In this document: piece by piece, positions 30,297-36,001 of the stretch
Layout of the letters: each line of letters opens with the position of its first letter
Position numbering within the stretch: the stretch's first letter is position 1
The notes under the pieces: model-generated
Database searches by the model: none
The model's input: the letters and a program-made list of their open reading frames with translations, nothing else
Told to the model about the DNA's origin: nothing
Translations under genes and position numbers: made by a program
IMG/VR virus record: IMGVR_UViG_3300042938_001957
Location: 1 to 36,001 of that record
Strand: one strand, 5' to 3'
DNA: 36,001 nt
DNA from: a virus

Positions 30297-30615
30297 CTGA
30301 CACCTCATCTTGTGGATAGCACTTCTCACAATACACTCCACCACTCTCTTCATGACATCCTGCAAGCTCTTGGGCATTTGTGAGATAAGTGTTCACAGAA
30401 AGTTTCAACTCTCCAGATGTTTGTTCAAAGCCTGTCACTTGGACTGCATTCACAATGAATGCTTTTTTGCACTTGTCACATCTCACACAAGTTCCCTCAT
30501 GGATTGTTGGTGCGGTTGTTGTATCTTTTGCATTGAACCTCACAAAGAAATATTCTTTGCCTTCAATTGGTTTTGTCTTGTCTGGAACTGGTGTGACTGT
30601 AAGTTGTGATCTCAT
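30286..30615 (-). CDS. zinc-ribbon protein, 109 aa
   Basis: A protein with two Cys pairs, CVRCDKCKK (about 43-51) and YCEKCYP (about 95-101), separated by a beta domain of about 45 residues, a likely zinc-binding fold. The start follows one of the best copies of the leader motif, TTTAAAACAACAAGGAGAATTT then ATG. Function unknown; the pattern fits a small DNA- or protein-binding adaptor. Confidence 0.6.
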   Translation of the reverse strand: MRSQLTVTPVPDKTKPIEGKEYFFVRFNAKDTTTAPTIHEGTCVRCDKCKKAFIVNAVQVTGFEQTSGELKLSVNTYLTNAQELAGCHEESGGVYCEKCYPQDEVSDVE

Positions 30616-30622
30616 AAATTCT

Positions 30623-30638
30623 CCTTGTTGTTTTAAAT
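30623..30638 (-). promoter_or_regulatory. leader motif before the 109-aa zinc-ribbon gene
   Basis: Minus strand reads ATTTAAAACAACAAGG followed by AGAATTT and ATG 30615; AAGGAG is the ribosome site. Here the motif lies between genes, so it is not a result of coding. Confidence 0.65.
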
Positions 30639-30644
30639 TAAATA

Positions 30645-31487
30645 CTATCCAACCAACTCTGCAACCTTATCCCAAGCACCCTCAAGCTTCAAAATCATTT
30701 CAAGTGACTCTCTTTGACCATCTGGATATTTTTTTGTTGGTGCTTTGTATCTGTAAGATGTAGATAATTTTCTTTCTGCTTTCACAAGTCTTGCAACAAT
30801 GTGTGGTGCATGGTTTCCTGCAACTGCAATCTCTTTGTTTGATGAGAAGATGCACACTGCACATGATGCTCTTGAAACTCCCAATGAATAGCATGGATGA
30901 ACAGGGATCTTGTTCTCTTTGATAACACTCCAGACTTCTCTTTCTGAACATGGAAGTATTGGAGACAAGTGATGTACAGTTCTTCCATTTACTGAAAGTG
31001 TTTCACTGAATCTGATTGCCTCAAGAAGTGCTCTCTGATCAGACTCCTCAGCTCTCTCACCAATCAAGACAACAATGTTTCCCTTTAAAGTTCTTACCAG
31101 TTTGTTAATTGGTCCAGTCTTCAAAGAAGATGTGCACCATCTGCAATCCATTGATGGGAACATTTGTTCAACTGACTCCCCTTTGCTTATTTTTTTTCTC
31201 TCAAGGATGTCCACAAATCCTATCAACTTTCCAGTCTTGTCAATTGCCTGAACAAAGTGAAGCTTGTCTGCAACTCCAAAATGGATACACTGATCAATCA
31301 CAACTTGTTTTGTTTCATCCCAATCAATGTCAATTGTTGCATGAACAAAGATCAATTTTTCAAGTGGGAAATTATCAAGTGCATATTGCATCAACACTGA
31401 TGAGTCCTTTCCACCAGAGATGGAAACAACTACATGGTCAAAAGCTTGTTTAATGAAGTCTTTAATTTCTGATCTGTTCTCTTTCAT
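30645..31487 (-). CDS. PAPS reductase / DndC-like ATP pyrophosphatase family protein
   Basis: A 280-residue enzyme with the PP-loop SGGKDS (24-29), Cys-x-x-Cys in CRWCTSSLKTGP (115-126), an IGERAEESDQRA segment (142-153) and a C-terminal Cys cluster at Cys199, Cys209 and Cys212. These match the adenine-nucleotide alpha hydrolase family including PAPS reductase and DndC, which activates sulphur chemistry; the Cys pairs may hold an iron-sulphur cluster. Phage members are often suspected of sulphur-based nucleic acid modification, but no DndD or DndE partner is seen here. The start follows an ACAACAAGGA leader; a 43-residue frame overlaps it. Confidence 0.8.
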   Translation of the reverse strand: MKENRSEIKDFIKQAFDHVVVSISGGKDSSVLMQYALDNFPLEKLIFVHATIDIDWDETKQVVIDQCIHFGVADKLHFVQAIDKTGKLIGFVDILERKKISKGESVEQMFPSMDCRWCTSSLKTGPINKLVRTLKGNIVVLIGERAEESDQRALLEAIRFSETLSVNGRTVHHLSPILPCSEREVWSVIKENKIPVHPCYSLGVSRASCAVCIFSSNKEIAVAGNHAPHIVARLVKAERKLSTSYRYKAPTKKYPDGQRESLEMILKLEGAWDKVAELVG

Positions 31488-31593
31488 TTGATGTCCTTGT
31501 TGTTTGTTGCCTCATGGCAAGAGGGATAATATCACAACCACAATTGTTGTCCACCTCTAAATTCAAAATATGATCAAACTCAGGTACTTGCAT
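31462..31593 (-). CDS. 43-aa hypothetical peptide before the DndC-like gene
   Basis: A leftward frame whose end overlaps the start of the DndC-like gene by 26 bases. It reads acidic residues, a Cys-Gly-Cys, then a basic tail (RQQTTRTSNEREQIRN). Codon choice is that of the phage, and the recurring CAACAAGGA motif lies inside its last third. No ribosome site is evident before its ATG at 31593, so it remains a candidate. Confidence 0.35.
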   Translation of the reverse strand: MQVPEFDHILNLEVDNNCGCDIIPLAMRQQTTRTSNEREQIRN

Positions 31594-31637
31594 ATGCTTT
31601 TTTGATGGTGTTTTTTTATTTCACCAATGAGAGCACA

Positions 31638-31657
31638 GGGAGATCTTTCAATCTCCC
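31638..31657 (-). terminator. hairpin after the lipoprotein-peptidase gene
   Basis: A perfect 7-bp stem GGGAGAT/ATCTCCC (31638-31644 with 31651-31657) begins nine bases after the leftward stop codon at 31666. No T run follows in the leftward direction, so it may protect the transcript end or act as a weak terminator. Confidence 0.35.
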
Positions 31658-31665
31658 AATGGAAA

Positions 31666-32214
31666 CTACAATGGAGACTCGCAACCTGCAACATGTTTCT
31701 CTGCAATAGCACCAACACCATAAGGGACTGAGTTTGATTTCCCAATTGGAGAGTTGTCACCATGTGAGAACTTGATCAGGTGAGATCCTTCATGAATAAA
31801 TGTGTTGGTGAGTTCTTGTGTTGGTCTTGGAAGCTTCCTTGTGTTGATCCAGATGGTTTCTCTGTCTGATGCATATGTGGTTGCATAAACTTTTGAATAT
31901 GGATTTTTAGTTCTATATGTCCCAACCCTGATTGGTTTGATATTTCTGAATGCAGACTCAACATCATTTGGACTCATGTCAGTGTAGTCATACTTGGCAT
32001 ATGATCCAATCTCTTTCAGAAATGATTCAGATCTCACAACACAATTTGCAACCTTGATTGCTTTCTGTAATGACTCAATGGTTGTGTTGGATGTGAACAC
32101 TGGAGACATGATCTGAGTTGCAATGGCAGGTGTCTCAGACACACTTGGTGGAGTGATTGGTGTCTGGAGTTGTGAGCAAGAGACAATGCAAAGTAATAGC
32201 AAAAACATTTTCAT
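31666..32214 (-). CDS. lipoprotein with zinc-metallopeptidase motif (HExxH)
   Basis: A 182-residue protein. It starts with a lipoprotein signal, MKMFLLLLCIVSC, with Cys13 as the acylation site, then a Pro/Ser/Thr linker. The mature domain contains FIHEGSHLIKFSHGDN (139-154): HEGSH is an HExxH zinc motif, and Asp153 in a G-D-N turn is a possible third ligand as in deuterolysin-type (M35) enzymes; a Tyr-Gly follows. The start is fixed by AAGGA before ATG 32214; a longer frame to 32271 has no signal. It should act in the periplasm or at the outer membrane. An early exported protease is unusual; roles in superinfection exclusion or envelope remodelling are guesses. Confidence 0.7.
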   Translation of the reverse strand: MKMFLLLLCIVSCSQLQTPITPPSVSETPAIATQIMSPVFTSNTTIESLQKAIKVANCVVRSESFLKEIGSYAKYDYTDMSPNDVESAFRNIKPIRVGTYRTKNPYSKVYATTYASDRETIWINTRKLPRPTQELTNTFIHEGSHLIKFSHGDNSPIGKSNSVPYGVGAIAEKHVAGCESPL

Positions 32215-32278
32215 CTGGAGTCCTTGGTGTGAGTGATGAAATAATTTTCCACCACTCCACTCAAGAATCAAAGACGAG

Positions 32279-32668
32279 TCATGTCAAAGTTTTTTCAGTT
32301 ATAAAAGCAAGAGCAACATTCCTTGTTGGAAAATCACCTTGGACAAATTCTGTCCCAAAGTAAACCTCCCAAGTTTTCTTCCATGTTGGGCCATGTCCAG
32401 TATCACACACCTTGTGAGTTGATGACTTCTTAAGAGAGAAACCTTTGAGATGTTCTGGAGGAATGGATGGAGTCTTCTTGCCTCTCACAAAGGTTGGATT
32501 GACCTGCATACTTTCACCTTTGAGAAACATCCAATTCTTTTTTAAGTCATATGATGACAACTTGTTCCCATTGTCTGCATTCACATACTCACCACAACAA
32601 ACTCTCCTCACATTCATTTTCTCAAGAGTCACTTTGTTTTTATATATTAGCTTTATTTCAGAAGACAT
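32279..32668 (-). CDS. hypothetical early protein, 129 aa
   Basis: A mixed protein with several Cys (Cys24, Cys25 and one near residue 88) and Trp; no family recognised. ATG 32668 was chosen because the CAACAAGGA leader motif lies nine bases upstream, while the frame open further upstream lies over the neighbouring gene. It overlaps the gene upstream by 11 bases. Segments such as KNKVTLEKMNVRRVCC and GPTWKKTWEVYFGTEF suggest a compact beta domain. Function unknown. Confidence 0.55.
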   Translation of the reverse strand: MSSEIKLIYKNKVTLEKMNVRRVCCGEYVNADNGNKLSSYDLKKNWMFLKGESMQVNPTFVRGKKTPSIPPEHLKGFSLKKSSTHKVCDTGHGPTWKKTWEVYFGTEFVQGDFPTRNVALAFITEKTLT

Positions 32669-33071
32669 TTTTGATCCTTGTTGCACCTGATAGGTGGATG
32701 AGAGCAAGTGGAGATCCAAATGGTGCACAGATATTGGCAGTCCCTCCCTCGGTGTCAAAATGTCCATTGAAGACAAAATGTTCTCCAGAGTGTTCTCCAG
32801 ATACAACCTCAAACAAAGATCCCTTGAGTCCAATGTTTCTCTCAATCAAGTCATCAAGTGTTTCAACTGGAGTTGAGAAGTTGAATCTCTTGTCAATCAA
32901 CAAGAACACTTCTGAGAGAGTTGGAACAAACTTGATTGGTACATCTCTGAAACATTCTAAGAAACTAAAGAGTGCAGGATCATCTGTTTCAAGTTCAACA
33001 TCATCCAGATCATTTACAAAGTTTCTTGGATCTTCTTGCATGTTTAGTGCTAATTGCCTCATCTTCATCAT
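32658..33071 (-). CDS. hypothetical acidic early protein, 137 aa
   Basis: The start (ATG 33071, alternative 33068) is decided by TTTTAAAACAACAAAGGA directly upstream, so about 60 bases of this gene overlap the exonuclease gene in another frame. The first 40 residues are acidic (DLDDVELETDDP), the middle a likely alpha/beta domain, and the end has EHSGEHFVFNGHFDTEGG. Not recognised. The nested start and acidic character are common in small phage proteins that bind host enzymes, but nothing more is known. Confidence 0.55.
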   Translation of the reverse strand: MMKMRQLALNMQEDPRNFVNDLDDVELETDDPALFSFLECFRDVPIKFVPTLSEVFLLIDKRFNFSTPVETLDDLIERNIGLKGSLFEVVSGEHSGEHFVFNGHFDTEGGTANICAPFGSPLALIHLSGATRIKNVF

Positions 33072-33693
33072 CGGTGTCCTTTGTTGTTTTAAAATATTCC
33101 TTATCAAGGAACTCATCAACATTCATCCTTGGAAGAAAGATCTTTAAGATCTCCAAACATTTGAGTGCATCTGCAGATGCATCATGATGATCAAAGTCTT
33201 TCAGTCCAAGTGTTTCTGAGATTGATTTGAGGTTAAGTTTATCAAATCCAAATTGGATGTCCAAGTGCTTTGCAATTGAGTGTGTAGAAAGGATCTGACT
33301 TTCTGGACAAGACTTGTACAGATCCCAATGATGGTCCAGATCAAACAGGTTGTATTTTAAAACAGCATAATCAAAACAATAAAACTGTCCAAAGATGGAT
33401 CTGTTTGCATGACAAACAAAGTGAGATGTTGGTTTTGATTTTAGCCAAGATGCTAAGTGGTTTCCAACCTTGTACCAAGGATCAAACTTTTTGGCCTGAT
33501 CCCAAGTGATACCATGAATGAGTGATGCTTGATCTGCAGTCTTGTCCCACTTGGATGGTTTGGACTGGATGTCCAGTCTGTCAATGATGTTGAGATCCTT
33601 GTCACAATGAATGAAACATCCAGTGATGATCTGTGCATTGCTCACAACCTTGTCGGTTGTTTCGAGATCCACAATGATGAAACTATCCTGCAT
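33010..33693 (-). CDS. DnaQ-like 3'-5' exonuclease (DEDDh)
   Basis: A 227-residue protein with the exonuclease blocks: Asp9-x-Glu11 in IIVDLETT, Asp108 in CFDYAVLKY and H-x-A-x-x-D in HHDASADA (169-176; His170, Asp175). These are the metal-binding residues of the DEDDh family (DNA polymerase III epsilon, RNase T). In phages such enzymes process or proofread DNA, here probably in recombination with ERF and SSB. ATG 33693 was chosen because GGTGAG lies about ten bases upstream and it overlaps the SSB stop; ATG 33711 is also possible. Confidence 0.85.
   Translation of the reverse strand: MQDSFIIVDLETTDKVVSNAQIITGCFIHCDKDLNIIDRLDIQSKPSKWDKTADQASLIHGITWDQAKKFDPWYKVGNHLASWLKSKPTSHFVCHANRSIFGQFYCFDYAVLKYNLFDLDHHWDLYKSCPESQILSTHSIAKHLDIQFGFDKLNLKSISETLGLKDFDHHDASADALKCLEILKIFLPRMNVDEFLDKEYFKTTKDTDDEDEAISTKHARRSKKLCK
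33078..33095 (-). promoter_or_regulatory. leader motif inside the exonuclease gene
   Basis: Minus strand reads TTTTAAAACAACAAAGGA just before ATG 33071. It lies in the coding sequence of the exonuclease (as Phe-Lys-Thr-Thr-Lys) and sets the start of the nested next gene. Confidence 0.6.
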
Positions 33694-34015
33694 CAGATAT
33701 GATCTCACCATTGTGAATGAAATAAAACTTCTCAACAATTATCTGGAAAGTGAGTGGAGATTCTGAGTCAACTGCAAACAGATCCATGTGACCATCAATC
33801 ACAATCATCCTTCCATTTTCCTTAACATATTGATGGATGCATCTTGCATTGCCTTCATATGCAATTACATTCCACCAACAAACTTTGTCATGACCATTCC
33901 TTGATGCTCTCCATGTCTTAATGGTGAACTTCAAAAGATCCCTTCCAGTTGCAGTCTTGCTCATCACAAGATTGTAAACTGGACCAATGACTTGGGATGT
34001 TGCCTTGGTGTGCAT
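33683..34015 (-). CDS. single-stranded DNA-binding-like protein (OB fold)
   Basis: A 110-residue protein with the strand pattern of an OB fold: GPVYNLVMSKTATGRDLLKF (11-30), KVCWWNVIAYEGNA (about 44-57) and GRMIVIDGHMDL (about 68-79), close to bacterial SSB with its aromatic DNA-binding residues. It lacks the usual acidic C-terminal tail. It lies directly after the ERF recombinase, overlapping the exonuclease gene by 11 bases, so the three likely work together on single-stranded DNA. Confidence 0.75.
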   Translation of the reverse strand: MHTKATSQVIGPVYNLVMSKTATGRDLLKFTIKTWRASRNGHDKVCWWNVIAYEGNARCIHQYVKENGRMIVIDGHMDLFAVDSESPLTFQIIVEKFYFIHNGEIISDAG

Positions 34016-34016
34016 A

Positions 34017-34712
34017 TTACTTCTTTTTGTTGTTAAAATCAGTGATCAGTTTGCTTGCCATATCTTTTGATATGCCTTCCACAATTTTAAAGTCCTGCCC
34101 ATACATTTTCTTGATTGCATTGACTTGGGCAGGACTTGCAAGAATTACTTCTTGTTTTTTTTGCTCACTGGTTTGTTTGCTTTCTTGCTCACCTTTTTTG
34201 GTGAAGCTTTGATTGCCTTGGTTGAAGTTGCTTTGATTGCCTTGACTGTTTTTGTGACCATGTTGGCCTCCTTGTTTGTTGCTTGCATTGTTTCCATCAT
34301 CATCATCACCACTTGGTGCAAGTCCTATGGTTGCAAGGTATGAATATCTTCTGTAATAAGTAATAAGTGATCCAAGCTTTTGAGGATCTGGTTGGTTTGG
34401 AAGGATCATCTCAGACTCAACCATCTCACCAGACTCATGGATCAGTTTTGTCACAATGACCATCTGGAAGAACATGAACTTTCCATCCTTGTCCTCTCCT
34501 TCAATTCTTCTTGTCTCTATTGGTTGAATGACTGCAAGACCACATTCATTGAGTGCAGGTTTCACAGTATCAATGACAGTTGAAAGGTTTGCATACTTGG
34601 CATTATTGAAGAATGGATTTGTCTCAGACTTTGAGATCTTCTCAACTGACTTTTGAAAATCAACAAGTGCTTTGAGAAGTTGTTTGGTTGGGTTGGGTGA
34701 TTGAGTGATCAT
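34017..34712 (-). CDS. erf: ERF family single-strand annealing recombinase
   Basis: A 231-residue protein. The N-terminal 140 residues show the ERF core: FFNNAKYANLSTVIDTVKPA (34-53), NECGLAVIQP (55-64), and QKLGSLITYYRRYSYLATIG (111-130) followed by LAPSGDDDDGN. It anneals complementary single strands in phage recombination, as P22 Erf does. A Gln/Asn-rich linker (about 145-185, with repeats of QGNQS) separates a helical C-terminal domain. The start follows a perfect copy of the leader motif; the stop is followed by the SSB gene. Confidence 0.9.
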   Translation of the reverse strand: MITQSPNPTKQLLKALVDFQKSVEKISKSETNPFFNNAKYANLSTVIDTVKPALNECGLAVIQPIETRRIEGEDKDGKFMFFQMVIVTKLIHESGEMVESEMILPNQPDPQKLGSLITYYRRYSYLATIGLAPSGDDDDGNNASNKQGGQHGHKNSQGNQSNFNQGNQSFTKKGEQESKQTSEQKKQEVILASPAQVNAIKKMYGQDFKIVEGISKDMASKLITDFNNKKK

Positions 34713-34901
34713 CTATTTTCCTTGTTGTTTTAAATGCTCACCAATTACTTTGAGAGCACTATCAATTTTTTCTTTTGTAGTCTTATTACATTTACATCTT
34801 CTTTCTGCAACAACTTTATCAACATGATCATAAAAAAATTCATACTCACACCCACACTCCTTGCATGTGTAAGTCTCTGACTGTCCTTCATCTGCTTTCA
34901 T
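34713..34901 (-). CDS. small zinc-binding protein, 62 aa
   Basis: A protein with Cys at positions 13, 16, 18 and later 36, 38 (CKECGC ... RCKC), enough for one zinc site, and a helical Lys-rich end that carries the leader motif of the next gene in its last codons. It starts with a 4-base overlap with the gene upstream. Function unknown; may be a transcription or replication adaptor. Confidence 0.55.
   Translation of the reverse strand: MKADEGQSETYTCKECGCEYEFFYDHVDKVVAERRCKCNKTTKEKIDSALKVIGEHLKQQGK
34720..34735 (-). promoter_or_regulatory. leader motif before the ERF gene
   Basis: Minus strand reads ATTTAAAACAACAAGG, seven bases before ATG 34712, and also codes for the end of the upstream protein (LKQQGK). 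It provides the ribosome site AAGGA. Confidence 0.65.
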
Positions 34902-35068
34902 TTTTTATCCTTTGTGTATAGTTCATCCCATTTCTTATCAATCTTTCTTTGTCTGTATCCATACACAAGTTCCTTTGCACACATCTTGCAAGCATACTGA
35001 TGACCATCAAGCTTTTTGTAGAACTCTGTGAGTGGGAGAATTTTAAAACAGTTGTTGCACTTTCTCAT
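34898..35068 (-). CDS. small zinc-finger protein, 56 aa
   Basis: CNNC (4-7) and CKMC (about 27-30) frame a beta hairpin with FYKKLDGHQYAC, a zinc-ribbon pattern also seen in small phage HNH-related proteins, but no HNH catalytic set. The start was set at 35068 because it forms an ATGA overlap with the lipoprotein gene; the longer frame to 35092 has no support. Basic helical end. Function unknown. Confidence 0.55.
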   Translation of the reverse strand: MRKCNNCFKILPLTEFYKKLDGHQYACKMCAKELVYGYRQRKIDKKWDELYTKDKK

Positions 35069-35277
35069 TTGATGTCTGGAAGTGAATAGCATGATGATGA
35101 TGGAAAGTGTGGCTCACAAAACAACCTTGCAGTTGGTGCATCCACTCCAGATTTCTTCATCTCCACAACCTGACATGCCATGATTGCCTCATCTCTGGTG
35201 TAGCACCGAGAACCTTGATCCTGCTTGCCACATGAGACAAGCATCAGAAGAATGATTGGAAGTAAGTTGTGAATCAT
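35065..35277 (-). CDS. small lipoprotein, 70 aa
   Basis: A signal sequence MIHNLLPIILLMLVSCG gives a clear lipobox (LVSC, Cys16). The mature part has five further Cys and likely folds with disulphides. The ATG at 35277 was chosen because the leader motif ATTTAAAACAACAAGAGAG lies just upstream; longer frames start before the motif. It is the second gene of the leftward unit. Early outer-membrane lipoproteins of phages often exclude other phages; that role here is inferred only. Confidence 0.6.
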   Translation of the reverse strand: MIHNLLPIILLMLVSCGKQDQGSRCYTRDEAIMACQVVEMKKSGVDAPTARLFCEPHFPSSSCYSLPDIK

Positions 35278-35287
35278 AGCAGACTCT

Positions 35288-35302
35288 CTTGTTGTTTTAA
35301 AT
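35288..35302 (-). promoter_or_regulatory. leader motif before the small lipoprotein gene
   Basis: Minus strand reads ATTTAAAACAACAAG and then AGAG eleven bases before ATG 35277. It is one of a set of near-identical leaders in the leftward unit. Confidence 0.6.
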
Positions 35303-35365
35303 AGGGACATCATATCATGACTTATCACACCAAGTGGAAATATCCATCCAAGGCATGTAAATTGT

Positions 35366-35968
35366 TCACACCTCTGGAGAGTTGTTCTTCATCCAGATGA
35401 GTTGAGACTGGATGCCTTGTCTCAGAATATCCTCTGCACCTCCAAATCCTGATCTCTTCCAATCAAGGAGGACCAACATCTCAATCCAAGTGGACTCAAT
35501 GGAGTGTGATTCAAACAGGCCAATGTTCATTTTGAGGCAGTTCTTGGAATAGGACTGACACATCTTTGGGAGATACTCAATCCCGATTGTCTCAATCCAT
35601 TTCTGTTTCAATTGGATGCACTCATCATGATCTTTCTTTGCATCAGGATCAGACTTTTTTTCTTGGATTGGTTTGGATCTTAACAGTTCAAAGATCTGTG
35701 CCAAGGTTGGATACTTCTCAAAAGTCCTGCCAATTCTTTGACAGACTTCTTTCACTTGGTGCTCTTTGATGTTGGACTGAACAAGATCTCTGGACCAATA
35801 AACAAGCTTGTCTCTGGTTGGCCCAAAAACAAACCTCTGAGTGAGTTCAACCAAGTGGTTGGTGATCTCAGTCACATGCCATTCTGGAGAGTGTGTGGAT
35901 GCCTTTATCTTCTCAATAGATTCTTTGTCCTGCCAATGATTCAAATATCCATTCAAAGAAGTGCTCAT
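35366..35968 (-). CDS. hypothetical protein, 200 aa, first gene of the leftward unit
   Basis: A soluble, helical protein without recognised motif. Residues 70-95 (VKEVCQRIGRTFEKYPTLAQ then IFELLR) recall the helical part of phage replisome organisers or helicase loaders, where a similar P-T-x-x-x-I-x-x-L-L occurs, but no Walker or zinc motif supports this. The ribosome site AGGTGAGG lies eight bases before ATG 35968 and the promoter at 213-242 is placed to drive it. It is complete only in this copy; 1-94 holds its first 31 codons. Confidence 0.65.
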   Translation of the reverse strand: MSTSLNGYLNHWQDKESIEKIKASTHSPEWHVTEITNHLVELTQRFVFGPTRDKLVYWSRDLVQSNIKEHQVKEVCQRIGRTFEKYPTLAQIFELLRSKPIQEKKSDPDAKKDHDECIQLKQKWIETIGIEYLPKMCQSYSKNCLKMNIGLFESHSIESTWIEMLVLLDWKRSGFGGAEDILRQGIQSQLIWMKNNSPEV

Positions 35969-36001
35969 GTTTCAAACCTCACCTGATTATTTTTAAGTCC
36001 T
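35875..36001. repeat. terminal direct repeat, right copy
   Basis: Exact copy of bases 1-127. Joining the two copies gives one intact leftward gene start (at 35968) followed directly by the divergent control region that begins at base 95. Confidence 0.9.

Noticed and set aside
34200-34250. Short direct repeats GCTTTGATTGCCTTG as possible iterons
   Set aside because: They code for the QGNQS repeats in the flexible linker of the ERF protein.
1-36001. tRNA genes, CRISPR arrays, insertion sequences, integrase and attachment sites
   Set aside because: Looked for cloverleaf-like arms, spaced repeats, transposase or recombinase motifs and found none that could be supported by eye; a dedicated tRNA scan was not possible.

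Overview
The window is one complete tailed-phage genome (Caudoviricetes) written as a linear contig. Bases 1-127 are repeated exactly at 35875-36001, so the molecule closes into a circle of 35,874 bp. The gene order (terminase, portal, scaffold, capsid, tail tube, frameshifted tail chaperones, tape measure, tail tip, lysis) with no sheath gene points to a siphovirus with a long non-contractile tail. Three exported proteins have lipobox signal peptides and two of the lysis-region genes resemble a spanin pair, so the host is probably Gram-negative. The DNA is AT-rich and strikingly poor in CpG. No integrase, repressor, DNA polymerase, helicase or tRNA was recognised, so replication probably leans on the host and there is no sign of lysogeny.

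Layout. A divergent control region (95-605) separates two transcription units. The rightward late unit (460-28283) holds an HNH nuclease, small unknown genes, a small zinc metallopeptidase, a ParB-type nuclease domain, the small terminase, a ParB-type HTH protein and the large terminase (4499-5860). Portal, two related neck-type proteins, scaffold and major capsid protein follow (5901-10212). Next come a fibre and beta-helix cassette (10212-13675), connector, tail terminator and tail tube (13739-16172), a double terminator overlapped by a new promoter, tail chaperones with a -1 frameshift (16286-17148), tape measure (17118-19112), tail tip and receptor-binding proteins (19114-26616), and the lysis region (26617-28283).

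The leftward unit (35968 down to 28280) carries a run of small genes: an unknown first gene, a lipoprotein, two small zinc proteins, an ERF recombinase, an SSB-like protein, a DnaQ-like exonuclease, two unknown overlapping genes, a lipoprotein with a zinc-protease motif, a PAPS-reductase/DndC-like enzyme, several small DNA-binding or zinc proteins and a VRR-NUC nuclease. Many of these genes share a leader motif close to TTTAAAACAACAAGGA just before the start codon. A rightward metallophosphoesterase gene (28830-29573) is embedded in this unit and is closed by a terminator.

How the parts fit: the leftward genes look like the early recombination, repair and host-interaction set; the rightward genes package DNA, build the virion and lyse the cell. 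The points most worth a second look are the GGGAAAC frameshift, the terminator-promoter overlap at 16217-16258, the ParB halves around the small terminase, the repeated leader motif, the exported metallopeptidase, the DndC-like gene, and the CpG deficit with its exception in the capsid gene.
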